A stretch of 17,966 bases of DNA from Candidatus Woesearchaeota archaeon. GTDB taxonomy: Archaea > Nanobdellota > Nanobdellia > Woesearchaeales > UBA11716. Of the stretch, positions 1-9,600 are shown one piece after another. Below the pieces are notes generated by a model, which worked only from the letters and a program-made list of their open reading frames with translations, was not told where the DNA came from and searched no databases. A program made the translations under genes and the position numbers. The DNA lies in assembly GCA_013329175.1 (NCBI GenBank), contig DUKR01000112.1, forward strand, positions 1 to 17,966, given 5' to 3'. How positions within the stretch are numbered: the stretch's first letter is position 1; each line of letters begins with the position of its first letter.

Positions 1-55
1 CTCTCGTGAGTTTCTGGCCATGCAACAGAGTTGCAGGCTTCATGATGGTGAAGTA

Positions 56-571
56 TTACGGATTTACTTTGCCTAATCTGTCCAGAACGACAACATCAGC
101 GATTCCATGGATATCCCTAACAAGGCGGACCCAGTGCATGCGCAGGTCATCCAGCTTTTCAGCGACGAAAAAAACCTCTTTGCTTGGCTTGTGGAAGACA
201 AAGTATTCAGGCGTTCCTCCATGCCTTTGGGAAATCTCAACAATCCTCTGGTATTGCCTTCCTGACAGCATGGAGCGGATTGCATTGTAGCGAAGCTCAT
301 GCTCGCGCAAAAGCTTCTGGTGAAACGGGATGCTCTCAAGAACGTGCTCATGGAAGTGCTCTTTTCTTGCATGACTCTCAGGCTCGTGAGCATAATGCTC
401 ATCATAGAATTTTTGGGGGTTTTGAGCGTGCTTCCTGAGCTTTTTGAGATGCCCCTTGTGCCAGCGTATCTCGTGCCTGAGGTCCACGTTGAAGAAGGGG
501 GCAGCATAAAACACCCTATGGTCATGGTTGCGGTATTCGTTGATGTGGGAGGCGGCTTCCTTTCTTTCCAC
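56..571 (-). CDS. His-rich protein with divergent VRR-NUC-like C-terminus
   Basis: This is a 171-residue protein of unknown function. The first 90 residues are strikingly rich in histidine (about 15) and predicted helical and charged. The last 55 residues read like a PD-(D/E)XK VRR-NUC core: a GGTPE turn (118-122) where the family has G-x-PD, then a strand VFFVAEK (133-139) where the family has FVEVK, then a helix and a final strand DVVVL (159-163). The PD to PE and E-V-K to A-E-K differences mean the nuclease site may be altered or dead, so activity should not be assumed. The start is GTG at 571, because the in-frame stop TAG lies a few codons upstream and no ATG is available; a TATA-like box sits 29 nt upstream. 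It follows thrC by 47 nt on the same strand. A 172-codon ORF overlaps it in another frame, but its composition looks non-coding. The family assignment is inference. Confidence 0.62.
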   Translation of the reverse strand: MERKEAASHINEYRNHDHRVFYAAPFFNVDLRHEIRWHKGHLKKLRKHAQNPQKFYDEHYAHEPESHARKEHFHEHVLESIPFHQKLLREHELRYNAIRSMLSGRQYQRIVEISQRHGGTPEYFVFHKPSKEVFFVAEKLDDLRMHWVRLVRDIHGIADVVVLDRLGKVNP

Positions 572-595
572 GGTGTGTTTGCTTGCGGCAAAGTA

Positions 596-606
596 CTATT
601 TAATGG
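596..606 (-). promoter_or_regulatory. Candidate TATA box for the 56-571 gene
   Basis: On the minus strand this reads CCATTAAATAG, centred about 29 nt upstream of the GTG start at 571, in the short gap after the thrC stop. The distance fits archaeal leaderless or near-leaderless transcription and suggests the gene has its own promoter rather than depending only on thrC read-through. Confidence 0.35.
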
Positions 607-618
607 TTTCTTTGGTAG

Positions 619-1878
619 CTACAATCCAAGCGCTTTCTCTATTGCTGCCACATCTGCTCTCAATGCCTTTGGCTTGTTTGCAAACCTGTTTGCTGCCCGA
701 TGGTACTCTACGGTTGCCTGGGAGAATTTTGCGCCGTGGGCTGTCAGGATGGCAACAACGGAATCAGTCTTCCTGATGATGCCTGCTTTCGCAAGCTTTC
801 GCAAGCCTGCCATGGCTGTTGCAGAGTTTGGGCAGATGGATATCCCTGAAGCATCAACGACAGCTTTGGCATCCATAATCTCTTCCTCACTGGCTGCCTC
901 GACGACGCCGTTGAATGCCTTAAGCTCTCTCACTGCCTTTTTGAAACTGACGGGGTTTCCTATCTGGATGGCGCTTGCCTTTGTCTTTTTTGCAGTGATT
1001 GGGACAAGCCCAGCCCAGCCATTTTTGTAGCTGTTGTAGAGGGGAGACGCTGCTTTTGTCTGTACCCCTGCAATCCTGGGAAGCCTATTGATGATGCCAA
1101 GCTCGTAGAGTTCCCTGATTCCTTTTGCGAGTGCAGAGACGTTGCCTGCGTTGCCGACAGGTATGATGAACCAGTCAGGAACCTGCCAATTGCGCTGATG
1201 AAGAGCCTCGATTCCTATGGCTTTTTGGCCTTCTATCCTGAAGGAGTTCATGGAGTTGAGGAGATAGATGCCCCTGTGCTTTGCGGTGATCTTCTGGATA
1301 AGCTCCATGCAGCCGTCAAAGTCAGTGTCAAGGCCAAGGGTGATTGCTCCTGCTGCAATGGGCTGAGAGTACTGCTCAAAGCTGATATTCCCTTCAGGAA
1401 GGAGAACCACTGCCTTGATTCCAGCGCATGCGGCGTATGCAGCCATTGCTGCCGAGGTGTCGCCGGTTGATGCGCAGGCTACGACGTCTGCTCCGATGAA
1501 GCGTGCCCAAGAGACGCCTGCAACCATCCCCCTGTCCTTGAACGAAAGGGTAGGATTCATGCCCTCGTGCTTGAGCTCCAGCTTTTCGACTCCGAAATAG
1601 TCCCTCATAGCCTTTGTTGCAGGGTAGAGAGGGGTGTCGCCTTCGCTGAGGCTTGTTATGCACTTTTCGGGAAGGTCAGGAAGGAGGACGTCTTTGTACC
1701 TGATGAATGCCGGCTTTTCCTTTTGCTCATCGAAATGCTCTTTCCATGCCGCCGGAGAGCGGTTGAATGAAGTGAGGTCTGATACTACCTCCAGAAGCTC
1801 TCCATTCTCGCCTCTGTAGCGCTGCTCTTTAGCCGGATACACCGTTTTGGACTCTATACCCCTAAGAACTGTTCTCAT
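619..1878 (-). CDS. thrC: Threonine synthase (plant-type clade)
   Basis: This PLP-dependent fold-type II enzyme converts O-phosphohomoserine to threonine and phosphate in the cytoplasm. It is 419 residues, full length. The PLP lysine is K114 in LSFKDRG (111-117); the substrate/PLP loop is ASTGDTSAA (136-144); the phosphate-binding loop is GNAGN (242-246). Several stretches match what I recall of plant threonine synthase, notably STGDTSAA, TDFDGCM (185-191), EGQK and WQVPDW (231-236), rather than the shorter ASTGNT-type enzymes. The N-terminal part before residue 75 is short, so the plant S-adenosylmethionine-responsive extension is not obviously complete. The ATG at 1878 lacks a Shine-Dalgarno sequence but has a TATA-like box about 31 nt upstream. 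No homoserine kinase or homoserine dehydrogenase gene lies nearby, so the pathway must be completed elsewhere or by salvage. Confidence 0.95.
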   Translation of the reverse strand: MRTVLRGIESKTVYPAKEQRYRGENGELLEVVSDLTSFNRSPAAWKEHFDEQKEKPAFIRYKDVLLPDLPEKCITSLSEGDTPLYPATKAMRDYFGVEKLELKHEGMNPTLSFKDRGMVAGVSWARFIGADVVACASTGDTSAAMAAYAACAGIKAVVLLPEGNISFEQYSQPIAAGAITLGLDTDFDGCMELIQKITAKHRGIYLLNSMNSFRIEGQKAIGIEALHQRNWQVPDWFIIPVGNAGNVSALAKGIRELYELGIINRLPRIAGVQTKAASPLYNSYKNGWAGLVPITAKKTKASAIQIGNPVSFKKAVRELKAFNGVVEAASEEEIMDAKAVVDASGISICPNSATAMAGLRKLAKAGIIRKTDSVVAILTAHGAKFSQATVEYHRAANRFANKPKALRADVAAIEKALGL

Positions 1879-1905
1879 GCCGAGCTTTAGAAAAACAGGA
1901 TGAGG

Positions 1906-1918
1906 TTAAAAAGGTTTT
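1906..1918 (-). promoter_or_regulatory. Candidate BRE/TATA for thrC
   Basis: The minus strand reads AAAACCTTTTTAA, an A-rich BRE-like element followed by an AT block, with the box centred about 31 nt upstream of the thrC ATG. No ribosome binding site lies between, consistent with a very short leader. The 92-base gap also receives the 3' end of the eS1 gene. Confidence 0.35.
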
Positions 1919-1970
1919 TGCGTGCAGATATAGAAATGGCTACTATCCTATTAGATGCTTTGCAAACAAC

Positions 1971-2831
1971 TCAGGTCTTGTCCTCAGCATCAATAGGCTC
2001 TTCTTCAGTGTTAGTGTCATCCCCTAAATCCCCGCCGGATTCGCTGAAGTCTTCTGACCCCTCCCCGGTATAGGCCCTATCAGGGGCATCAGCATCATCT
2101 GCGTCCTGAGGGGCGCCCTTGCCTGAGTATTTGGCTTTCGCTAAAGGCTGGGCTTTTTCACTTTCCTCTTCAGCGGCATCCTCCTCGGAAGCAGCCTTCT
2201 GCTTCCTGATGCGCATCTTAGCCTCTTTCTCTGCGGTGAGCTTTGCTTTCTCGTCAGCATCGCCTTCAAGGAGCGCGGCGCGTATCTCGCACACCCGTGC
2301 TGGGAAGATCTTCTTGAGCGCTGACTTCAACTCCTTCTGGATGTCCTGCCTGATGAGCGAGAGGATGAACTGCTCATAACTCTCCTTCTTGAGCCTCTCG
2401 ATGATGACCTCAGCTGCCTTAGCGCGAAGGTCGGTTGTGGTCCTGTTGGGAATGGTATTGGCAACAAGCAGGAACGGCTTGACTCGCACCACCTTGTTAT
2501 CTTTTGAGATGACCGTAAAAGAATCGTCTATCCTTGCCTTGCCTTTCCTGACGAACCTCCTGAAAGAGGAGGACTGCACCTCATAGCCTGTTATTGTTGT
2601 CTGGGCGTTGGAGCCTTCAAGGTGGGTGATGGTGAAGGTCAGTGAGACGTTCTTTGAGCGTGATTCAGTGATAAGGGTATTGAGGTTGACTTTGACAGGC
2701 TTTCCTGTAATGTCCTGACCCTCACTGACAAGGGTATCTCCAATAACCTGCTTCCTGAATGAGGCAGGGGTGAGGATAGGGATCCATCGCTTCTTTTTGG
2801 TCTTGTCGCTCTTCTTTCTGATTTCAGCCAT
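1971..2831 (-). CDS. rps3ae: Small-subunit ribosomal protein eS1 (S3Ae)
   Basis: This structural protein of the archaeal 30S subunit is recognisable over residues 1-190: the basic N-terminus with KKRWIPILTP (13-22), FRKQVIGDTL (25-34), GYEVQSSSFRRFVRKGKARI (82-101), and the RVKPFLLVA and RAKAAEVI segments. At 286 residues it is longer than typical archaeal S3Ae proteins, which run near 200-225. The excess is a C-terminal tail: a charged helix with many Lys and Glu (191-213) followed by about 70 acidic, low-complexity residues ending in DAEDKT. The tail is likely disordered; its role is unknown. The start is the ATG at 2831, which has a TATA-like box 31 nt upstream and no Shine-Dalgarno sequence. 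No other ribosomal gene lies in the window, so the gene stands apart from the large ribosomal operons. Confidence 0.95.
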   Translation of the reverse strand: MAEIRKKSDKTKKKRWIPILTPASFRKQVIGDTLVSEGQDITGKPVKVNLNTLITESRSKNVSLTFTITHLEGSNAQTTITGYEVQSSSFRRFVRKGKARIDDSFTVISKDNKVVRVKPFLLVANTIPNRTTTDLRAKAAEVIIERLKKESYEQFILSLIRQDIQKELKSALKKIFPARVCEIRAALLEGDADEKAKLTAEKEAKMRIRKQKAASEEDAAEEESEKAQPLAKAKYSGKGAPQDADDADAPDRAYTGEGSEDFSESGGDLGDDTNTEEEPIDAEDKT

Positions 2832-2856
2832 AGTAAGGGAAGAGGGATAAGAAACT

Positions 2857-2867
2857 GTTTAAAAAGC
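2857..2867 (-). promoter_or_regulatory. Candidate TATA box for the eS1 gene
   Basis: The minus strand reads GCTTTTTAAAC around a centre 31 nt upstream of the eS1 ATG. The sequence between it and the start is pyrimidine-rich and has no ribosome binding site, suggesting a leaderless or near-leaderless mRNA. Confidence 0.4.
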
Positions 2868-3075
2868 TTTGGGATGCCAGTATGTAGTAAGTTCCGTCGC
2901 TTTTGCCCGGCGTGACATTGCCGTTTGAAATTCCGTTGAGGAGCAAAAAGCAAAAAATATACAGGATAACTGTAGCTCTTGCTCATCAGCCCAAAAATCC
3001 ACAATAATGCTGTGTTGCATAAATAAAACGGCACAAGAACCCAACACTAATAAATAACTACTGCATAATGACGAA
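2868..3075. other. Non-coding spacer between divergent genes
   Basis: I see no convincing gene here. Two overlapping minus-strand ORFs (62 and 131 codons) cross it, but one runs into the eS1 gene in another frame and both have unlikely composition. A small perfect hairpin TACAG-GATAA-CTGTA lies at 2960-2974, and GAGCAA (2941-2946) can pair with TTGCTC (2979-2984) around it. No tRNA or box C/D signature is clear. The AT-rich end beyond about 3050 is the promoter of the 3132 gene. Confidence 0.4.
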
Positions 3076-3076
3076 A

Positions 3077-3087
3077 CATTTATATAG
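3077..3087 (+). promoter_or_regulatory. TATA box and BRE of the lipoprotein gene
   Basis: The sequence CATTTATATAG is a near-consensus archaeal TATA box, preceded by the purine-rich CGAAA typical of a BRE. A start site about 25 nt downstream would fall near 3107, leaving a leader of about 25 nt that contains a ribosome binding site. It is the strongest promoter-like sequence in the window. Confidence 0.65.
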
Positions 3088-3117
3088 TAGTGTTGTTAAT
3101 AGTATAGTAATTACTAC

Positions 3118-3125
3118 AGGGGTGA
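3118..3125 (+). promoter_or_regulatory. Ribosome binding site AGGGGTGA
   Basis: AGGGGTGA can pair with the archaeal 16S anti-Shine-Dalgarno (core GGTGA match) and ends 6 nt before the ATG at 3132, fixing that start. The minus-strand genes here lack such sites, so this gene is translated from a leadered mRNA. Confidence 0.65.
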
Positions 3126-3131
3126 AAAGAA

Positions 3132-3680
3132 ATGAGTCTTGAAAATATTACAAAACAGGTAAATTCCACCTTACGCAGAAGCATCCTTCCAGTAATTTCC
3201 GCCTTATCTGCCTTATCTTTATATGGCTGCCAGACAACCCTCCCAACACCTAATCAAGCTCACTATGCTGGCAGTCATTTCGTGCATGTCCGACAAAATG
3301 CTGCAAACAGCCAATATTCTCTGAGCGATATCAAAGTGATTCTTGAACGTCAGACTTCAATAAACGGCGTGGGTGCTGCAATTAAAATGATGGGGGGACA
3401 AATAGCGACACATGATCCTCGCTTAGGCAGCCTTCCTAATAGTTCATACGGTACGGCAGTGGTTGAGCCCAATACTGCTTTGGTTGGCGATCTCGAAATA
3501 CATTTCACTAATCAATACGCAATTAACCCTTTAGCAACAAAAGGGATGAGTCCAGAACAAATAATATCAGCGGGAGGGGCAACACCTATAAACTCTAATA
3601 TTAGCATATACGACCCAACTACAGGAACATCAACCCCACTAACTATCAATTACGCAAGGCCAATAGCCTCAGGGAAATAG
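3132..3680 (+). CDS. Predicted secreted lipoprotein, unknown family
   Basis: This is a 182-residue protein I do not recognise. The N-terminus has a charged region ending in two arginines (R15, R16), a hydrophobic core SILPVISALSALSL (17-30) and YGC with Cys at 33, a lipobox-like L-Y-G-C that would place a lipid-modified Cys at the start of the mature protein. The remainder is polar, rich in Asn, Ser, Thr, Gly and Pro, with no further cysteine and no membrane segment, as in an extracellular beta-rich domain. Tyr at the -2 lipobox position is uncommon, so simple cleavage by signal peptidase I or an N-terminal anchor remain possible. It has its own TATA box and ribosome binding site and ends 16 bases from the convergent end of the giant gene. 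A link to that exported protein is only contextual. Confidence 0.75.
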   Translation: MSLENITKQVNSTLRRSILPVISALSALSLYGCQTTLPTPNQAHYAGSHFVHVRQNAANSQYSLSDIKVILERQTSINGVGAAIKMMGGQIATHDPRLGSLPNSSYGTAVVEPNTALVGDLEIHFTNQYAINPLATKGMSPEQIISAGGATPINSNISIYDPTTGTSTPLTINYARPIASGK

Positions 3681-3696
3681 TGATAGCAATCTCACT

Positions 3697-6600
3697 TCAT
3701 TTCCTCCCTTCAATGCAGCCTTCGGCATGATAGGTTCTCTCGGCATCAAATTCTCTCGGGACTAGAGAGCGCTTTGTCCTGCTCTCAAGAATCCTTCTTT
3801 GGGCAGCATTGAGAAATGCGCCTAAAATCCGGTTTCCATGCCCTGTGTCTCCCGCATTGATTTCAGCATTGTCTGATAAGAGCGTGTCAGAAATGATGTT
3901 CTGTATTGAAAGGCTCTCTTCCCTGAAATTCTGCACGTCAATGCAGTTTCTGATCATGTCACACCTTGCTTTCTTCATCTCTTCAGGGTCATACGGGTCA
4001 TCAATAACCGCGGCATAATCAATGACCCTTGCAAGAACATAATCATTATTGGCAATTTCAGGAACAGCATCAGTGATTCTCCCGAAAGTAAACAGGAGCC
4101 TCCATAAGAAAGCGCTGCCAAAATGGGTGTCTGCCCAGAACTGCTGTACTGACGCCTGCGGCATAAATCCTATCGGCTCATAGCAGGTGTAGATGGCATG
4201 CACGCACTGCTGGTCATGCTTGGCGATAGAAGCAGCATACTGCTTCTTGAATAAGGGAAGCTCAATCTCTTTCATGCTAAAGCGCTCAAATGATGAGCTG
4301 CCGCTTCCAACGCTTGCAGCAGAAGTCAATAGCGTTGTATGCTGCTCTGAGCTGCAGCATGAGCGATACCTGTTTTCTTCAAGCATCGGGTGAAGCTTTG
4401 GAAGAAGAGGATGTACGTCACACTCAAATTGCTGCGAGCTGTCATACAGTAATGTGTCTTTGGGGGATATTGCGAATGTCATCTGCTGCACCGACGCATC
4501 AATGTTTGCAGGAGAGCCGCTTCCTGAAAGGGATAAACGCGCATTCCTGAATGTTGCCTCCCCATAATTTTCGAAGAACTGCCTCATTATGCGGATTGCA
4601 GGGCCATCTTTATCCCCAAGGAGGGAAAGCCTGACCTCAATTGCTCCTCCTGCATCTGTTTGGATGATGACTTCTCCATTCCTTATGTTGCCCACTGTTG
4701 CATAGATGTCGTCTGCGACCTCAATTTCTTCGTCTCCACTGCTTTCAGAACTTTCACTGACCTGCAATTGTATGTCCATTAAGTCTATGCTTGCGCTTGC
4801 CCTGACACCTTCAGAAAATGGAAAATCAATTACAGCAATATTGCGAAAAGTAATCCCTCCCTCTCCCTCATAATGAAGCAGATTTTTCGATGTGATGCTA
4901 TCTATCGAGATGTGCGGAGTGAAGTCCACAGTAAAAGCCTCAGGCGCAGTTGGATATCTGATATGGGCCGCATTGATGCTTCCTGATTCTCCGTTGCTCT
5001 CATCCAATGCAAAGGATGCTATTCTTACAAACACGCAGTTCCTGTAATCCTGGCCGTTGCAGGAAATCTCGCTCCTTATATCTTCAAGAGCTATGCTGAC
5101 GAAAGGCTCTTCTCCCCCCTCGCCAGAAACAGTATAGCTTGCCTTACTTGTTATAAGGCTCATGGAGTCCCCGGTTTCTGAATCTGAATAATGGTTGGTA
5201 AGCCCTGCAATGGAGATTGTTGTCCCGCCTTCAAAGCCTGCCTCAATGCTGTCTGCAATTGCTGATACAGAGGCGTAGCTTCCTGACGCCATGTTCGTTC
5301 TTGTAAAGCTGTAATATGCTTCGTTGCCTGCTGTTATCTTCCTGGCTGAAAAATCAGCATTGATATCCCCCGCACGAATCTCAGCATCTAAGTGGAATGC
5401 CCCCTGGGCATTGATAGTGTCATACCCTGACTCTATATGCAGGCCTTCTGCTGAGAAAGTGCTGCCTGCCTCATTGAGGTTAAATACTCCATCCGACCTT
5501 ACTGAATCAGCAGCAATCATTGCATGCAGATTTCTGATGCTCTCGCCTATCTCCTCATTATGTATCTCTCCTTCTATCCCATTCATTGAGATTCCAATGC
5601 CCTCAAGAGTAAGGAGATTCCCGTGGAATCTTGCTTCCTCTGCAACAACCCTTATCTCTGCCTTTTCCTCTGCTCCCTTTATTTTTACCTTCATGATAAT
5701 CTCAGGGGAATTGAGGCTGACGTCAAACTCTCCGCCGGATAAATATGCAATCGTGCTCATGATATCTCCTGTGACCGACAGGTCTTGTGTCTTATACTCA
5801 ATTGCGGAGTTCTCAATGCTAATGCTCTGCCTTGATGCAGGCTCATGGCTGAAAACAATCTCTTCAGTGAATCCTTGTTTTGCTTCTATTCCAAGCGCGT
5901 GCTCAGCGCCCTCCCTTGAATCAACAACAATTTTTACATTTCTTAAGGTCAGGCTGTTTCCTTCTCCGACCATGTCCCTTATCTGAATGAAGTAATCCTG
6001 TATGGCAAGAGCCTCCTCACTGTTTCCTGTTCCACCCCTTCTGATGTCGCTTGCGAAAGACTCCCTGAGCTCTTCAACGAATGCTATGTTCTCTTGAGTG
6101 AGCTTGAAATAAAAGTCATTCACGTCACGAATAACCGCAGGCAGGATTTTTCTTGATTCTTCCCTCCCGAAAAAATTGGTGACGAATGCCCTCCAGTATT
6201 CTCGTGTTGCTGTCCTTCTAAAAAAGAGCCAGTCAACTAGTTTCCTGATGTCTTCTGAGCTGAGGCCTGTGCCAAGCTTTAGAGCATCTTCAACAATGCC
6301 TCTGTTTAAGTCTATTTCATTTAGATCTATCAGTTCAAGCCCCAAAATCCTAAAAAGGGATGAAGCAGCAAGAGGTCCTAGGGCCGCATCACTCTCTCTT
6401 TCTCCTGCAGCAAGATGGAAATGGGTTATTTGCGAGGAAAGGCTCGATGACTCCATGCACGCTGCATACGCGCCGTATGGGTTCTCAAAGATGTCTCCTG
6501 AGCCTTCACTGCAGGTGATGTACTCTTTTCTTTCTTCCTCATGTTCATAAGCCTGCCTTAACTCTTCATATTCTGCCCTTTCATAGCAGAAGTTCAGATT

Positions 6601-9600
6601 CGGCTGATGAAGTTCCCTCTGCAGGTCAACAACACGGTCTTCCTCTTCCTCATTATATCCTTCTGTGCTTGCAGGAATGAGAAGCATGGCTTTATCGCAT
6701 ATCCTGCCTGTCTCCTGCCCGCAGGCAAGTCTTGCCGTTGGGTCATTGCATGTAGTGTATTCCCTATCAGGGATTCTGCAGAATGTCCATTGCTCATACT
6801 CAAATTCCTGCCTTGCGCCTGGAATCAATCTCAGCGATACCTGCACGGGGTCATTGCCGCATTCAGCAAAAACAGCATCAATTGCTGCAGCATCCTGAGC
6901 ATTTCCGCTCCAGAAGCCGTCCTGCCTTGATATGGTGGCTGATGCATCCCATGCTGTTCCAGGAATGAAGCTGTTTGAGAACTCCTCGCTCCATGACCTG
7001 CCTGAGCCCCTGCATGAAAAATCTATGCTTATCCTGTGGTTCTCATTTCCTGCAGTTGCGTGAAGATTTTTTTCGAGATGGCCAGGGACGGCATCGGTGC
7101 CTTCAATGCATGATGCTTCAGGAGTCTCTGACTTGTCGTACAGTGGATAGGGCGCAGTCTCAGGGTATCGGTAATACTCCCTTGCGGTATCAGGCGATTT
7201 TATGTGGGGATTTGGCGCTCCCATAACGCTCCTGTAGGTAAAAGGCCATGCCCCGACTGAATCCATCCCCTGGTCAGACAGCATCCCAAGGGAATCAACG
7301 GGATAGCCTGCATAATACTTCAGCTCATTGAATCCATTGCCAAGCGAGCCTGTTGAGTCTCTTCCCGATGATGATGGAGCGTCCCAGCATCTGAGGTAAT
7401 CCCTGCCGTTTGCATTGCAGCCAGGGAATGCATTAAGGCATCCCTGCTCTCCAGGTGATGCAATGATGCTGTTTTGGTCTTCATAGGAAAATACCCTGAC
7501 TCCATGCAGCTCCTGATTTTCATAGGGGTGCCTTGAATGGGGAGCAGCCTCGCTGCACAGCCTGTAGCTTAATCCAATCCCTTTTGACGCACATGAGAGG
7601 GTATTATAGTCGCAGAATATCACCTCTGGGATGCCGTAATAATATCCTGAAAGAGGATAGTATTCTATATCAAATCTCTGTATCTCCTCTCTTGAGCTTG
7701 CCTGGCTTTTCTTGTAGTTCTCGTACATATTATGAAAGCCTACAATCAGCCGGTCATTTGCATCATCGTAATCAATGTATCTTTTGATGCAGTTTCTGAT
7801 GTCCCTCATGGATATTGCTATCAGGTTATTTGCTCCCTGGCTCCTTACATCAACGTAGGAAAGCGCTTTTTGTATGCATGAGTCCCTCTCAAGGGCAATA
7901 AGCCTGCTTGAGCTCTTTGCCCTTTCCGGCAGAAGTGAGTAGAAAAGGCATCCCTGTTCCTTTAATTTCCTCATGCTGTGCTCCTCATAGGCATGTGAAA
8001 CAAGGAGATAATTGTAGTCTGAAATGGTAAATACCTCGGATTTCTCATCACCAACACTGCAGTAATAGCTTTCTCCCCTTTTCAACAGCTGGTTAGGTAT
8101 CCTGTAAAAGCAAAATCCTGAATCCTCACTGCAGTCTTTTTCAGCGGCGATAATCTCCTTTTCAGACTCGCCTGAGACGTGCATGATCCTGAATGGAAGA
8201 TTATTATCGGCAATGTCTGTCTTGCATAGTATTGGCTCAAAATCGGCAAAAATGGCTCCATGTCCCTCATTGCCGCATGAGAAGCCGTCATGAGGGATGA
8301 ATGCTTTGTTATTGCTTATAAGGGCAGGCTCAGCAAGAGCAGGCTCAGTTGTGACCTGCACTCTTCCTGGCCTTTCATAGACGTTGATGTCAGCATCAAT
8401 GGCGTATCTCCTGTCAAAATTTCCCTGAGCAGAGGATGCTTTCACTATGAGCCTGTAATTCCCTCTTTTCTTAAATAAAACAACAGCAGAGTTCCCGCCA
8501 GGCCCGCCTGAATGCTCCTCGATTACAGGCAATTCCTCGCCGGAGATGCCATCAGGAGAGATGACCTCCCATGAAACCTCCAGATCAGTCTCCCTTAAAA
8601 ATGCAGGCTCTCCATCGCTGCTGAGCCTTAGGTAAGGCGGATAAGGGTAGGCGGTGTTGCTGTCAGGCGCGTCATTATACCTGAAGAGCAGATGCAGATT
8701 CAGCTGCTCATGCTCAAAGACATCGCCTGAAAATCCGGATACATAAGCGGCCCCTAATGCGATTGTTGATGCCATTGCATCAGGAGAATCTGAACGGCTC
8801 TTATGGTCATGCACTCCATAAAGCATGATTGAGTCCTGGAAAGACAGGCGATGGGCAGCAATTTCTGCAACTTGCAGGACGAATGAATAAAGATTGCCAT
8901 GTGCCAGGCTGCCAAGCCTCATGGAAAGAATCGTTGATATGCTTCGCTCAGCTCTTGTTACAGATTCATAAAGCCCCATGCCTTGGGTTATTCCCTTGAA
9001 TGTCCATTCAAAAAACTGGCCTAAATACCCGTATTCGAAGAATTTTTTGTAGGGATTATCGCTTCCTGCCTTCTTCTGCCCGTTTATGCTGAGCACTCCT
9101 ATTGCCCCTCTTCTGAGCAATGTAGGGAATATCAGTTTTTCAGGGGCATCTTCAGCATAATAGGTATTCATGGAATGGGGATATACAAAATAGGAAGAGT
9201 AAGGGAGCTGGTTGAATGCAAGAGAATATTCCAGCCCATTGGCACTATCATCAGATTCAGCAGTGTTGATAAATATTCCTTCCTGCTGGGTATAATAGGC
9301 ATTTCTGTATGCATCCCTGCTAAGAGGGCTTGGTTCTGCCATTCGTATTGCAGCTATCCTTGGCACTCCAAGGCTAATTGCCCGTGAGCCTTCTCCTATG
9401 GCCTGAGCCTCAAAATAGGCTTCATCTGCGGGAGGGATGTCAAGCATGTTTTTTGCGTCAAATTGCTGGTTTTCCGCCTCATCAGAGTCGGTTTCAAAAT
9501 TCCAGACCGAATAGACTGGATTTTCCTTCGGAGAGAGGAACGCGGCAAACATGATGGCCGATGAAAGGTCTGAAGAGGTGTACCCATAGGAGCGCTCCAC

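Noticed and set aside
73..591. 172-codon minus-strand ORF overlapping the 56-571 gene
   Set aside because: Its composition (Ser, Thr, Met, Cys rich, no coherent fold) is poorer than the 171-residue frame, which has strand-helix patterning and a suitably placed TATA box.
299..1030. 243-codon plus-strand ORF antisense to thrC
   Set aside because: It lies opposite strongly supported threonine synthase codons and the 56-571 gene; it is a composition shadow.
2859..3047. 62-codon minus ORF containing VDFWAD, reminiscent of thioredoxin
   Set aside because: No CxxC active site follows and the rest is not thioredoxin-like; the resemblance is chance.
5324..5986. 220-codon plus-strand ORF opposite the giant gene
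   Set aside because: It is antisense to a patterned, repetitive coding region and shows the composition of a reverse-strand shadow.
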